Origin: Chitinophaga pinensis DSM 2588
GTDB taxonomy: Bacteria; Bacteroidota; Bacteroidia; Chitinophagales; Chitinophagaceae
NCBI RefSeq assembly: GCF_000024005.1
Contig: NC_013132.1
Location: 8,178,001-8,242,000, forward strand
DNA: 64,000 nt
Direction: 5' to 3'
The first letter of the stretch is position 1. The number at the start of each line of letters is the position of its first letter. The notes under the pieces were generated by a model. The model did not search any database, was not told the DNA's origin, and was given only the letters and a program-made list of their open reading frames with translations. Of this stretch, positions 18,385 to 29,584 are shown one piece after another. Position numbers and translations under genes: made by a program.

Positions 18385-19767
18385 TTACACAATTCTCATT
18401 TTTTGCGCATCCCAGTGTACCACTTTTTTACTGAAATAACTTTCATTGGTAACCAATGCAGGACCCGCTGCACGTAAGCCAAAGGTGGCATCCTCCACGA
18501 CCGCTTTGCCTGTCCGCATAGACTCAAAAAAGTTGATAAAATGGTCTTTACGGGAGTCATAGCCCTGCGGAGCCGCATAGGCGTTTTCAGAGCGCTGGGC
18601 AGGTTTACGCAGGTCAGCCGGGTATTTCTCGTTGTATTGCTTCACATAAGCGTCCTGGGTACTCTTGGTAAAGGTATTCCAGGTATCCCATCCACCATAA
18701 CCGGGCGCCTGGGACAGCTTATGTTTTTTGATCTTAAAATCATCCCAGCCCAGTTCCAGTACGCCTTCTGTACCGATAAAGCGGGTAAATTCTCCTCCCC
18801 CGCCGCCATCGGCGAAGTTTACACGTAAGGTCATCTGGAAAGCCGGGTGTGTTTTGGTCTCCGGATAATCGAATATAGCCACTACCACATCCGGTACATC
18901 ACGTCCGTCCTTCCACTGTACCAGGTTACCGCTGGCGTAGATACGTTCCGGGCCCAGGGAGCCGGTGATAAAATGCAGACCGGAAATAAGGTGTACGAAC
19001 AGGTCGCCCGGGATACCGGTGCCGTAGGCTTTATAATTGCGCCAGCGGAAGAAGCGTACGGGATCAAAAGGTATTTTGGCGGTATCTTTCAGGAAGGTGT
19101 CAAAATCCACATTGGCGGGAGTGGCATCCGGCGGGATGGAGTATTGCCAGGCGCCTAATGCGTCATGACGGTCCATACGCGCTTCCACAACGTTCAGCTG
19201 ACCTATTTCTCCGGCCTCGTAGCGCTTCTTTGCCTCCAGGAGGGCTATACTGCTTACCCGCTGGCTACCCACCTGAAAAACGGCCTTTGTGCGCTGTTGT
19301 GTGGCAATCACTTTATGCCCTTCTTCAATCTGCTGCACCATTGGTTTTTCGCAGTACACGGCTTTCCCTTTTTCCATGGCATCGATAGAGATAGTGTCAT
19401 GCCAGTGGTCGGGCGTGGCGACGATCACAGCGTCGACATCTTTTCTGTTGAGCAGTTCACGGTAGTCACGGGTCGTGAAAATATCTTTTCCATAAACTTC
19501 CTTCACCTTATCAAGATGCCCGGTATAGAGGTCGGCGGCGGCTACAAATTCGACACCGGGTACTTTGAGGGCGGTTTCCACATCCCCGAAGCCCATAATG
19601 CCCATACCAATGCATCCGATGCGGATTTTGTCGTTGGCAGAGATGCGGGTGTCAGGTGTCAGCAGATGTACCTGCTCTTTCCCGAATGCGGCCAATGAAC
19701 CGGCGCCCAGCAAGGCGGCTGTACCTCCGAGGTCACGGAGGAATTTTCTCCTGGAGTTGTCTGTCAT
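18385..19767 (-). CDS. Tat-exported Gfo/Idh/MocA family oxidoreductase
   Basis: This 460-residue NAD(P)-dependent dehydrogenase has a twin-arginine signal (NSRRKFLRDLGGTAALLG) and a Rossmann segment IRIGCIGMGIMGFGD. The EKP motif in VYCEKPMVQQIEEGH is typical of the family. A glycine-rich segment GGGGEFTRFIGTEGVLELG lies in the C-terminal domain. Such exported members act on sugars or sugar-like compounds, but the substrate cannot be read from the sequence. It lies 39 bases upstream of the peptidase gene on the same strand. It differs from the GH109-type protein at 47697, which has that family's signature. Confidence 0.88.
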   Translation of the reverse strand: MTDNSRRKFLRDLGGTAALLGAGSLAAFGKEQVHLLTPDTRISANDKIRIGCIGMGIMGFGDVETALKVPGVEFVAAADLYTGHLDKVKEVYGKDIFTTRDYRELLNRKDVDAVIVATPDHWHDTISIDAMEKGKAVYCEKPMVQQIEEGHKVIATQQRTKAVFQVGSQRVSSIALLEAKKRYEAGEIGQLNVVEARMDRHDALGAWQYSIPPDATPANVDFDTFLKDTAKIPFDPVRFFRWRNYKAYGTGIPGDLFVHLISGLHFITGSLGPERIYASGNLVQWKDGRDVPDVVVAIFDYPETKTHPAFQMTLRVNFADGGGGGEFTRFIGTEGVLELGWDDFKIKKHKLSQAPGYGGWDTWNTFTKSTQDAYVKQYNEKYPADLRKPAQRSENAYAAPQGYDSRKDHFINFFESMRTGKAVVEDATFGLRAAGPALVTNESYFSKKVVHWDAQKMRIV

Positions 19768-19812
19768 AACGTAAAATTTGAGTGCTGAAGGGTTTTAACA
19801 TAAACAATATAC

Positions 19813-19845
19813 AAAAAAAATCCCCCTCGTTAAGAACGAAGGGGA
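19813..19845 (-). terminator. Terminator of the sdhCAB operon
   Basis: A hairpin TCCCC...GGGGA at 19821-19845 is followed on the minus strand by eight T residues. Confidence 0.88.
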
Positions 19846-19878
19846 TCATGGTATTCACCAATACAATCTTGACAACTG

Positions 19879-20643
19879 CTATTTTTCATAGCTGAGACCA
19901 GCGGCAATGTACTCGCGGTTCAGACGTGCAATATTTGTCAGGGAAATTTCTTTCGGACATTCCGCTTCACAGGCGCCGGTGTTGGTACAGCTACCAAAAC
20001 CTTCTTTATCCATCTGAGCGATCATGTTCAGCGCTCTTGATTTCTTTTCAGGCTGACCCTGTGGCAGTAATGCCAGCTGGGATACTTTCGCAGAAACGAA
20101 CAGCATAGCTGAAGAGTTTTTACAAGCTGCTACACAGGCGCCGCAACCGATACATGCTGCTGCTGCGAATGCTGCGTCAGCTTTATCTTTTGGAACCAGG
20201 ATATTATTAGCATCCTGTGCATTACCTGTATTTACAGATACATAACCACCTGCTTCGATGATACGGTCAAAAGCACCTCTGTCAACGGTCAGGTCTTTCA
20301 CTACAGGGAAAGAACCGGCTCTCCATGGCTCAACAGTGATGGTATCGCCATCTTTGAATGCGCGCATGTGCAGCTGACAGGTAGTAGTACCAGCCCAAGG
20401 ACCGTGTGCACGGCCATTGATATGCATGGAACAGGCTCCGCAGATCCCTTCACGACAGTCGTGGTCGAATGCAACAGGCTCTTTACCTTCATTGATCAGA
20501 CGCTCATTCAGCACATCAAACATTTCAAGGAATGACATTTCGGAAGAAACACCAGGAACCTGGTAGCTTTCAAAATGTCCCTGTGCGTTTGTATTTTTCT
20601 GTCTCCACACTTTAAGTGTGAGATTCATGTTATAATGTTCCAT
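19879..20643 (-). CDS. sdhB: Succinate dehydrogenase/fumarate reductase iron-sulfur subunit
   Basis: This 254-residue electron-transfer subunit carries the [2Fe-2S] ligands in [13 protein letters not shown] plus the later Cys of TTTCQLHM. The two ferredoxin-type motifs are [11 protein letters not shown] and [15 protein letters not shown]. It links the flavoprotein to the cytochrome b subunit at the inner membrane. It is the last gene of a three-gene minus-strand operon (cytochrome b, flavoprotein, iron-sulfur), the usual Bacteroidota order. A terminator follows. Confidence 0.95.
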   Translation of the reverse strand: MEHYNMNLTLKVWRQKNTNAQGHFESYQVPGVSSEMSFLEMFDVLNERLINEGKEPVAFDHDCREGICGACSMHINGRAHGPWAGTTTCQLHMRAFKDGDTITVEPWRAGSFPVVKDLTVDRGAFDRIIEAGGYVSVNTGNAQDANNILVPKDKADAAFAAAACIGCGACVAACKNSSAMLFVSAKVSQLALLPQGQPEKKSRALNMIAQMDKEGFGSCTNTGACEAECPKEISLTNIARLNREYIAAGLSYEK

Positions 20644-20671
20644 ATCTATTGGACTATTACTGTTGTGAATA

Positions 20672-22645
<1,974 letters not shown>

Positions 22646-22664
22646 ATATCCTTACTTTACTTTA

Positions 22665-23354
22665 CTAAACTAATTTGAAATGAATGCAGAGAGGGATGAT
22701 GGCAAAACCAACTGGAATGAGCACCCCGAATAACCAAACGCCTACGAAATTGATCAGGCCATTGTACTTTACATGATTCAGACCGAAAGTCTGGAAAGCA
22801 CTCTTGAATCCGTGGATCAGGTGGAAAGACAGGCCAACCATACCGATTACGTAAACCGCAACCAGCCAGCCCTGTTCGAAAGCAACACGGGTTGCTTCAT
22901 ACAGATCTCTTACAGGGTGGGTTTCACCAGGGTAAGTTTTCTCAACCATTTCACCGTAGTGCATCATCCACCAGAAATCTTTCAGGTGAATACACAGGAA
23001 CACGAACAGGATGCTACCCATAATAGCCATCTGACGGCTGAACCAGGATGAAGTCTGGTTACCAGGATTGACAGCGTACTTTACAGGACGTGCAGCTCTG
23101 TTACGGAATGTGAGTTGAAAAGCAAGAATAGCGTGGATAAGAATAACGATCTTCAATCCCCAGGCGATGAACTGGATCAGGCCGTTGTGGCTCATGAATG
23201 CGGCATAAGTGTTAAAAGCTTCGCCCTCATCGTTTTTGAGTAATGCGAGATTACCAGCCAGGTGCACGATTACAAAACTACACAGGAACAGGCCGGTAGC
23301 ACCCACTAATAATTTTTTACCGATAGAGGTATTAAAGAACTGTGACCACTTCAT
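22665..23354 (-). CDS. sdhC: Succinate dehydrogenase cytochrome b subunit
   Basis: This 229-residue membrane anchor has about five transmembrane helices and conserved His residues for two b hemes (FVIVHLAGN, LIHAILAF, CIHLKDFW and FHLIHGFKSAF). It is the single-subunit diheme type found with B-type succinate:quinone reductases. It is the first gene of the sdhCAB operon, with a consensus promoter just upstream. Confidence 0.95.
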   Translation of the reverse strand: MKWSQFFNTSIGKKLLVGATGLFLCSFVIVHLAGNLALLKNDEGEAFNTYAAFMSHNGLIQFIAWGLKIVILIHAILAFQLTFRNRAARPVKYAVNPGNQTSSWFSRQMAIMGSILFVFLCIHLKDFWWMMHYGEMVEKTYPGETHPVRDLYEATRVAFEQGWLVAVYVIGMVGLSFHLIHGFKSAFQTFGLNHVKYNGLINFVGVWLFGVLIPVGFAIIPLCIHFKLV

Positions 23355-23410
23355 AAGTTAAATTCTAAGCTTCCTTAAAGATGATATGATAATAATTCGA
23401 ATATATCGCG

Positions 23411-23441
23411 CAAATTTAGCGCAGGAAAAATTAAAACCAAA
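23411..23441 (-). promoter_or_regulatory. Promoter of sdhCAB
   Basis: On the minus strand TTTG (23441-23438) is followed after 19 bases by TAAATTTG (23418-23411), an exact match to the phylum consensus. Confidence 0.85.
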
Positions 23442-23608
23442 TGATATTTCTCAGTTTTTGGTTTCCAATTGAGGGCCAGCTGATTGTTTCTGCCGGCATC
23501 AGCTTATGCAGCTGCTGACAATCTACCGGGGCTAACCTGACAGTTAGCGCCCAATCGTTTCTCATACATGGAAATTAAACAAAGAAGGCTACCCTTTGTT
23601 CGGGGAGC

Positions 23609-24172
23609 CTATTCAAGCCGACGCATCATTGTATTGTCGACAAGGGTATAAAGATGTTGCGGCTGGTAAGTACGCCATTTTTCGACTTCCAGCAGGTGAA
23701 CGTAATTATCCAGGTGTGCTTTCACAAACTCCTGTTTCGTCTGCTCCGGCATATTGAGCGATACGATCCATCCACCTTCATCACGGATATCGTCCCACCA
23801 CTCCTCATAATAACAATCGTCTGAAGAGTGGAAGTTCATCACATTCTCCGTGATCAGTATAAATTTGTTGATTTTGCTCGCTATCATCACGTCTATCACA
23901 TCACGTTTGAGGGTCATGATGTCATTTTCGATCGCATCATTCCATTCTCCCAGCACCTCAATTATGGCATAGTTGAACTGATAGTCGGCAAACAGCACCT
24001 TTATGTAGAGGGTCCGGGAACCAAACTCATCCCACTGGGGATGTACATAATAATTATATACAGTATTGCTGTAAGTGAACTCACTGTACTCCCTTCCGTA
24101 AAAAGGAGATAATTCATCTTCCTCTGCTGTATACAGGTGCCGCCAGTTATAAAAAGGTTCTATATCGTGCAT
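23609..24172 (-). CDS. Hypothetical protein, acidic and aromatic-rich
   Basis: I do not recognise this 187-residue protein. It is soluble-looking, with no signal peptide or membrane segment. It is acidic and unusually rich in Tyr and Trp (for example YYEEWWDD). The middle part (about 60-110) alternates hydrophobic and charged residues in a pattern compatible with an alpha/beta fold. It stands alone, with the murQ pair upstream on the same strand separated by about 90 bases. A hairpin AGGCT...AGCCT overlaps and follows its stop codon, and a second hairpin without a T-run lies at 23529-23551. Confidence 0.75.
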   Translation of the reverse strand: MHDIEPFYNWRHLYTAEEDELSPFYGREYSEFTYSNTVYNYYVHPQWDEFGSRTLYIKVLFADYQFNYAIIEVLGEWNDAIENDIMTLKRDVIDVMIASKINKFILITENVMNFHSSDDCYYEEWWDDIRDEGGWIVSLNMPEQTKQEFVKAHLDNYVHLLEVEKWRTYQPQHLYTLVDNTMMRRLE

Positions 24173-24260
24173 GTCACTCTAACGCTGAAATGTTCGTTTC
24201 TACAAATTTCGTCCTAAAATTCAAAAAATAGAAACGTTGCATTTCTGGAAAAATTCGTAA

Positions 24261-25073
24261 CTATATATAGTCTTCAATCGCCTTTCTGACACTACCGGCT
24301 TTAAGCAACATGGCTTTTGCCTTTTCATAGTCAGTCAGCGATAATTTCTCCATCAGCATCTTCACGCCTCTATCTACCAGCTTATCATTGCTCAGCTGCA
24401 TATTGACCATCTTATTATCTTCTACCCGGCCTAACTGGATCATAACAGCCGTTGAGATCATATTCAGTACCAGCTTTTGCGCGGTACCGCTTTTCATACG
24501 GGTACTGCCGGTGATAAACTCCGGCCCTACCACTACCTCTACCGGATAGTCCGCAGCTGCCGACAAAGGCGCTTCAGGGTTACAGCAGATACTGCCGGTA
24601 ATCACACCATTCTCACGGCACTTATTCAGGGCGCCGATCACATATGGGGTCGTACCGCTGGCAGCGATACCTACCACCACGTCTTTAGAAGTGATATCAT
24701 ATGCCTGCAGGTCTTTCCATCCCTGCTCCCGGTCATCCTCTGCAAACTCCACCGCCCGGCGGATAGCGGTATCTCCTCCGGCGATCAGTCCGACCACCAG
24801 TCCGTGAGGGACGCCAAATGTAGGGGGGCACTCGGAAGCATCCACAATGCCTAAACGGCCGCTGGTACCTGCACCGAGATAAAACAGGCGGCCGCCTGCC
24901 AGCATTTTATCCGCAATGACGGTCACCAGCTTTTCTATCTGGGGTTGCGCCTTTGCAATGGCCTGGGGTACGGTATTATCTTCCTGATTGATGTTGCTGA
25001 GGATCTCCTGCACACTCATTTTCTCCAGGTGACGGTAGTGCGACGTCTGCTCTGTTATTCTCTGAAAAGACAT
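24261..25073 (-). CDS. murQ: N-acetylmuramic acid 6-phosphate etherase
   Basis: MurQ removes lactate from MurNAc-6-phosphate to give GlcNAc-6-phosphate in cell-wall recycling. The 270-residue protein is an SIS-domain enzyme with the family signature GAGTSGRLGIVDASECPPTFG, then GLIAGGDTAIRRAVE and GSTRMKSGTAQKLVLN. It is slightly shorter than the E. coli enzyme (298). It lies 15 bases behind a BadF-type kinase gene, which supports a MurNAc kinase plus etherase pathway. Confidence 0.95.
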   Translation of the reverse strand: MSFQRITEQTSHYRHLEKMSVQEILSNINQEDNTVPQAIAKAQPQIEKLVTVIADKMLAGGRLFYLGAGTSGRLGIVDASECPPTFGVPHGLVVGLIAGGDTAIRRAVEFAEDDREQGWKDLQAYDITSKDVVVGIAASGTTPYVIGALNKCRENGVITGSICCNPEAPLSAAADYPVEVVVGPEFITGSTRMKSGTAQKLVLNMISTAVMIQLGRVEDNKMVNMQLSNDKLVDRGVKMLMEKLSLTDYEKAKAMLLKAGSVRKAIEDYI

Positions 25074-25088
25074 TGGTAGTTAATTTGA

Positions 25089-25931
25089 TTATTGATGATA
25101 TGCCATCAGTCCATCCATAGGACTGCGCAATATCCGGCCCATCTGCAACTCATACAGTTCACACAGTTCATTCAGGATATCCTGGAAATGCCAGGCTATA
25201 CTTCCGGTGAAGTGCAGTGGGTGTGTCCAGCTTTCGCTGTACTTATAAATATGGCTAAAGAAGAATTCGTTTAAACTGTCTTCCAGGATGTTTTCTACGA
25301 TGAAATGGCCCCTGTTCTCGCCCAGAAACTGCGCAAAACTAGCCAGGTAGCGGTTAGGAAGCGGTCTGCGGTACACGTTTTCCAGTATCTCCTCATGATT
25401 GGTGTTATACTGGGCGTCAAAACGCGCCTTCAGCTCTTCGTCAAAGGAGTTATATAGATAGTATTGCAGGAGTTTTTTACCCAGGTAAGCGCCACTCCCC
25501 TCGTCTCCCAGTACATAACCGAGTCCGGGATTGTTCTTCTGAATGGTCTTGCCGTCAAAATAACAGGAATTAGACCCCGTCCCTAGGATACTCGCGATAC
25601 CCGGCTCTTTCCCACACAAGCCTCTGGCAGCTCCCATCAGGTCGTGGTTCACCTCTATTGCCGCAACAGGCCATACGGCTTTCAGGGCAGATTCCACAAT
25701 CTCGACACTCTTACGCTGTAAACAACCGGTTCCATAATAATGGACCTCGTCTATCTGCACATCGGGAGGTAGTTGCGGTAGTAACTCTTTCTCCAGCAGC
25801 TCTTTGATCTGTGCTGCATTCAGAAAATACGGGCTGATACCGGTTGTCTTGTAACGGCCGGTCTCTCTGGCCCCCAACAGGCACCATTCTGCCTTGGTAG
25901 ATCCACTATCTGCAATTAGCTGTACTTTCAT
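25089..25931 (-). CDS. BadF/BadG-family sugar kinase, probable N-acetylmuramate/N-acetylglucosamine kinase
   Basis: This 280-residue ASKHA-fold kinase has a phosphate-1 motif ADSGSTKAEWCLL, then GTGSNSCYFDG and GDEGSGAYLGKKLLQYY. Members of this family in Bacteroidota phosphorylate MurNAc or GlcNAc; MurK of Tannerella is the best-known example. The position directly upstream of murQ, with a 15-base gap, argues for MurNAc as substrate. GlcNAc activity cannot be excluded from sequence. Confidence 0.85.
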   Translation of the reverse strand: MKVQLIADSGSTKAEWCLLGARETGRYKTTGISPYFLNAAQIKELLEKELLPQLPPDVQIDEVHYYGTGCLQRKSVEIVESALKAVWPVAAIEVNHDLMGAARGLCGKEPGIASILGTGSNSCYFDGKTIQKNNPGLGYVLGDEGSGAYLGKKLLQYYLYNSFDEELKARFDAQYNTNHEEILENVYRRPLPNRYLASFAQFLGENRGHFIVENILEDSLNEFFFSHIYKYSESWTHPLHFTGSIAWHFQDILNELCELYELQMGRILRSPMDGLMAYHQ

Positions 25932-25941
25932 GACACTTCCG

Positions 25942-25972
25942 TTGAAGGTTGAGCTTTAATATACTATTTTTG
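25942..25972 (+). promoter_or_regulatory. Promoter of the S41 peptidase gene
   Basis: TTG (25942-25944), 20 bases, then TATTTTTG (25965-25972), about 65 bases before the start codon. Confidence 0.82.
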
Positions 25973-26036
25973 CCACAAGTTAAATAAATAGCGACAAGAT
26001 ACAAGCTTAGCTTTTCGCTGTTTTCAATACATGATT

Positions 26037-27638
26037 ATGTCGAACAGGAAACTGAATGTTTTTTTACCTCTCTTATTTGCGATAGTACTGGCATTGGGAA
26101 TGTATCTGGGGCACAAAATGCCAGGCGCCAATACAGGGGCGCAGACCTTACTATTCACCCGGCCCAGCCGGGCTCCGCTCCAGGAAGTCATGGATCTGCT
26201 GAAAATAAAATACGTAGATACCTTAAAGGTAGACGATCTTCAGGAGGAAGCCATCCAGGGACTGCTGAGCCACCTGGATCCACACTCTATCTACATACCG
26301 CCCTCCAATCTGCAAACCGTGAATGAAGACCTCGAAGGTCATTTCTCCGGTATCGGTGTGGAATTCAATATCATCGCTGACACGGTGAACGTAGTATCCG
26401 TTGTTTCCGGCGGTCCGTCAGAAACAGCAGGCGTACAAACAGGTGATAAGATCATTAAGGTAAACGACTCCCTGGTGGCAGGCAACAACATCTCCGGCGA
26501 TAAGATCAGAAAACTGTTACGGGGCCCGAAAAACTCAAAAGTGACAGTTACCATGCTCCGCCAGCAGAAAATGACACCTATTCAGATCATCCGCGGCGAT
26601 ATCCCATTATATAGCATCGACGCCTCTTATATGGTTTCTCCGGAAATCGGCTATATCAAAATCAACAAGTTCGCCGGTACCACCTACCAGGAGTTCATGG
26701 ACGCCATGCGCAAACTGACCAAGGCGGGTATGACCAAACTGGTGATCGACCTGCGTCAGAATCCGGGCGGTTATCTGGATGCCGCTACCCGTATCGCAGA
26801 CGAACTGCTGGATGATAACAAACTGATCGTATATACAAAAGGGAAAAGCTACCCGCGTTCGGACTACCGTTGTGAAAAACCAGGGCTGTTTGAAAAAGGC
26901 GGACTGACCATCCTGACAGACGAAGGTTCTGCCAGTGCCAGTGAAATTCTCGCAGGTGCCGTACAGGAATGGGACCGTGGCACCATTATCGGTCGCCGTA
27001 CCTTTGGTAAAGGTCTCGTACAGGAACAGTTTGACCTGAGTAATGGCGGTGCACTACGTCTGACCGTAGCGCGATACTACCTCAACTCCGGCAGAAGCAT
27101 CCAGAAATCTTACGCGGAAGGTCGTGAAGCTTATGATGATGATATCATGAACCGCTTCAACCATGGTGAATTTGTTAACAGCGATAGCATCCACCAGTTA
27201 GATACGATTCAGTTCAAAACTGCCAGCGGCCGTGTTGTATATGGCGGAGGCGGTATCACACCGGACATCTTCATGCCGTTTGACACCAGCCGTTTCTCCA
27301 ATGTGCTGACCAGCATGTATTCCCGTAGTACATTCAGCAATTTCACTTACCAGTACTTCAGCAGCCATAAAGACGAGTTCAAACGTTATAAGGACGCTAC
27401 TGATTTCAGCAACCAGTTCCAGGTATCCAATGAACTGTACAATGCTTATAAAGCATTTGCGGTGAAAGACAGTATCCGTGGTGTTGAATCTATCAAACCG
27501 CACGATGAAAATGAGATCAAAACACGTCTGAAAGCATTACTGGCCAGACAGATGTGGAGTTATGCAGGTTTTTATGAGTCGCTGAATAAGGATGATGAAA
27601 TGATGAAAAAGGCGATACAGGTGCTGAATAAAAAATAG
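26037..27638 (+). CDS. C-terminal processing peptidase (S41 family, CtpA/Tsp-like)
   Basis: This periplasmic serine protease has 533 residues. It has a membrane anchor or signal (VFLPLLFAIVLALGMYLG), a PDZ domain at about residues 85-165 (GIGVEFNIIADTVNVVSVV...), and the S41 catalytic core. The Ser298-Lys325 dyad lies in DEGSASASEILAG and RRTFGKGLVQ. The C-terminal region of about 170 residues is extended and Phe/Tyr-rich. I chose the second ATG at 26037 (MSNRKLN); the ATG at 26031 adds only two residues. It has its own promoter and is divergent from the MurNAc kinase gene. Confidence 0.93.
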   Translation: MSNRKLNVFLPLLFAIVLALGMYLGHKMPGANTGAQTLLFTRPSRAPLQEVMDLLKIKYVDTLKVDDLQEEAIQGLLSHLDPHSIYIPPSNLQTVNEDLEGHFSGIGVEFNIIADTVNVVSVVSGGPSETAGVQTGDKIIKVNDSLVAGNNISGDKIRKLLRGPKNSKVTVTMLRQQKMTPIQIIRGDIPLYSIDASYMVSPEIGYIKINKFAGTTYQEFMDAMRKLTKAGMTKLVIDLRQNPGGYLDAATRIADELLDDNKLIVYTKGKSYPRSDYRCEKPGLFEKGGLTILTDEGSASASEILAGAVQEWDRGTIIGRRTFGKGLVQEQFDLSNGGALRLTVARYYLNSGRSIQKSYAEGREAYDDDIMNRFNHGEFVNSDSIHQLDTIQFKTASGRVVYGGGGITPDIFMPFDTSRFSNVLTSMYSRSTFSNFTYQYFSSHKDEFKRYKDATDFSNQFQVSNELYNAYKAFAVKDSIRGVESIKPHDENEIKTRLKALLARQMWSYAGFYESLNKDDEMMKKAIQVLNKK

Positions 27639-27639
27639 A

Positions 27640-27872
27640 AATTAAGAATTAAAAATTAAGCGTTCCTAAGCCATAAAAGAGAGGGCGTCCGTTGATAGCG
27701 GACGCCCTCTCTTTTATGATAATATTTTACTATTCAACACATACGCCTAACAATCGCTTTTACCAGTTCAAGTCAAACTTACTGCCAGTTGAAACCATAC
27801 TGACAGTGTTGCCATCACACTTCGCACCTATCTCCGCTGCATTCCAACTCTTAATTCTTAATTCTTAATTCC
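27640..27872. repeat. Inverted AATTAAG heptad arrays flanking a terminator (copy B)
   Basis: The left array (27640-27660) reads AATTAAGAATTA plus a degenerate unit. The right array (27850-27872) is three copies of CTTAATT ending CC. The terminator at 27673-27717 lies between them. The layout matches copy A at 16031-16209, again at a convergent gene junction. The remaining ~130 bases between terminator and right array show nothing recognisable. Confidence 0.75.
27673..27717. terminator. Bidirectional terminator with 19-bp perfect stem
   Basis: The arms at 27673-27691 and 27699-27717 are exact complements with A-rich and T-rich ends, so the hairpin is symmetrical and can act for both strands. 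Confidence 0.9.
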
Positions 27873-27890
27873 TCCCTGGCAAGTCTTGTC

Positions 27891-27922
27891 CAAAAAGAAA
27901 ACCGCCTCGTTTACACGAGACG
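27891..27922 (-). terminator. Terminator of the small lipoprotein gene
   Basis: A hairpin CCGCCTCGT...ACGAGACGG (27902-27922) is followed on the minus strand by TTTTCTTTTT. Confidence 0.8.
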
Positions 27923-27950
27923 GCCAATAAATTAATTCTACAAAACAGGA

Positions 27951-28169
27951 TTAGTGTTTTGCTTCTGCAGCAGGAGCAGCAGCAGTAGTATCAGCAGCTG
28001 GAGTAGCAGCAGAATCTACAGTTGTAGCAGCAGAATCAACTGGAGCAGCAGCAACTGTATCAGCAGCTGGAGCAGTAGCAGTAGAATCAGCAGAAGTAGT
28101 AGATGCACCGCTGTTGCAAGCTACGAAGAACATACCGGCAGCAACTGCGAAGAAGAATAATTTTTTCAT
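27951..28169 (-). CDS. Small Ala/Thr/Ser/Asp-rich lipoprotein
   Basis: This is a 72-residue protein with a lipoprotein signal MKKLFFFAVAAGMFFVAC (Cys18). The rest is low complexity, alternating AADT, VDSAAT and AAPA blocks, and ends EAKH. It is likely a disordered surface or periplasmic tether. It has its own consensus promoter and terminator, so it is probably expressed independently and strongly. No named family was recognised. Confidence 0.88.
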   Translation of the reverse strand: MKKLFFFAVAAGMFFVACNSGASTTSADSTATAPAADTVAAAPVDSAATTVDSAATPAADTTAAAPAAEAKH

Positions 28170-28193
28170 GCTTAGTTTGTTTTAAAAGATGCG

Positions 28194-28225
28194 CAAAGGT
28201 ATAGTTATTTTTAGTTATGGAACAA
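28194..28225 (-). promoter_or_regulatory. Promoter of the small lipoprotein gene
   Basis: Minus-strand TTG (28225-28223), 21 bases, then TACCTTTG (28201-28194), about 25 bases before the start codon. Confidence 0.82.
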
Positions 28226-28246
28226 TACCTGTGCTAAAATTTACTT

Positions 28247-29572
28247 TTATTTCTTTCTGAAAAACAGTTTCAATGGTACACCCTCAAAATCAAAATTGCT
28301 ACGCAGCTGATTTTCAAGGTAGTTACGATATGGCTGTTTTACGTCGTCCGGCAGGTTACAGAAGAACGCGAAAGCCGGTGTAAATGTCGGTAGCTGCGTT
28401 ACATACTTGATTTTGATAGGAATACCTCTTACTACCGGTGGGTGGAAAGATTCGATCGCCTTCAGCATCACTTCGTTCAGTTTTGAAGTCTGTACCTTAC
28501 GTTTACGGTTATCGTATACACGTAAAGCCTCTTCAATCGCCTTGAAAATACGCTGCTTTTCCACAACGGAGGTGAATATTACCGGTACGTCGCTGAATGG
28601 CGCCAGACGTCCTTTCAGGTCTTTCTCATAATCCCGTGCAGAGTTGGTACTCTTATCTTCGATCAGGTCCCATTTATTTACCAGTACTACGAGACCTTTA
28701 CCTTTACGGCCGGCCAGACTGAAAATACTAAGATCCTGTGCAGTGACACCTTTGGTTGCATCCAGCAGCAGCAGACAAACATCTGCTTCATCCATTGCTT
28801 TGATTGCACGGATAACGGAATAGAATTCCAGGTCTTCCTGCACTTTATTTTTACGGCGTAAACCCGCTGTATCAATCAGTACGAAATCTTTCTGGAACAT
28901 TTTATAGTGTGTGTGGATGGTATCGCGGGTAGTACCCGGAATATCAGACACAATGTTCCTTTCTTCACCGATCAGGGCGTTCAGCAGGGATGATTTACCT
29001 ACGTTCGGCTGACCGATAATCGCGATTTTAGGCAATGCTTCCGCTGCTTCTATCGCTTCTCTTGTTTCATCATCTTCCGGGATCTGACCGGTAATTTCAT
29101 CCAACAGTTCACCACTACCGCTACCACTCATGGAAGACATGAAAAATACCTTTTCAAAACCCAGGCTATAGAACTCCGTCGCTTCCAGCTGACGGGTAGC
29201 ATTATCTACTTTATTCACCACAAGGATCACCGGTTTGGAAGAGCGACGCAGAATATCTGCCATCTCCGCATCCAGGTCGGTAATACCGGTTGCTACATCA
29301 CACATGAACAGCAGGAGGTTTGCTTCCTCCATAGCTATTTTCACCTGTTTGCGTATCTCACGCTCGAATACATCTTCACTTCTGGATACAAAACCACCGG
29401 TATCAATCACGTTGAACGATTTCCCGTTCCAGTCCGCCACACCGTATTGTCTGTCACGCGTAACACCGCTCACGTCATCCACGATGGCTTTACGCTGTTC
29501 CAGCAAACGGTTGAAAAGCGTAGATTTCCCTACGTTTGGACGACCGACGATTGCTACTGTAAATCCTGCCAT
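28247..29572 (-). CDS. der: Ribosome biogenesis GTPase Der (EngA)
   Basis: Der is a double GTPase needed for 50S subunit maturation. The 441-residue protein has two G domains in tandem, with P-loops GRPNVGKSTLFNRL (residue ~10) and GQPNVGKSSLLNALIG, NKVD and NKWD specificity motifs, and a C-terminal KH-like domain ending LKLFFRKK. It follows era on the same strand with a 12-base gap, so the two GTPase genes are likely cotranscribed. Confidence 0.96.
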   Translation of the reverse strand: MAGFTVAIVGRPNVGKSTLFNRLLEQRKAIVDDVSGVTRDRQYGVADWNGKSFNVIDTGGFVSRSEDVFEREIRKQVKIAMEEANLLLFMCDVATGITDLDAEMADILRRSSKPVILVVNKVDNATRQLEATEFYSLGFEKVFFMSSMSGSGSGELLDEITGQIPEDDETREAIEAAEALPKIAIIGQPNVGKSSLLNALIGEERNIVSDIPGTTRDTIHTHYKMFQKDFVLIDTAGLRRKNKVQEDLEFYSVIRAIKAMDEADVCLLLLDATKGVTAQDLSIFSLAGRKGKGLVVLVNKWDLIEDKSTNSARDYEKDLKGRLAPFSDVPVIFTSVVEKQRIFKAIEEALRVYDNRKRKVQTSKLNEVMLKAIESFHPPVVRGIPIKIKYVTQLPTFTPAFAFFCNLPDDVKQPYRNYLENQLRSNFDFEGVPLKLFFRKK

Positions 29573-29584
29573 AACTAAATAAAA

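Noticed and set aside
23529..23551. GGGGCTAAC/GTTAGC hairpin upstream of sdhC
   Set aside because: It has no T-run and no clear role; too weak to list as a terminator.
27951..28160. Ser/Arg-rich plus-strand frame opposite the small lipoprotein
   Set aside because: It is the mirror of an Ala/Thr-rich coding repeat; the minus-strand gene has a lipobox, promoter and terminator.
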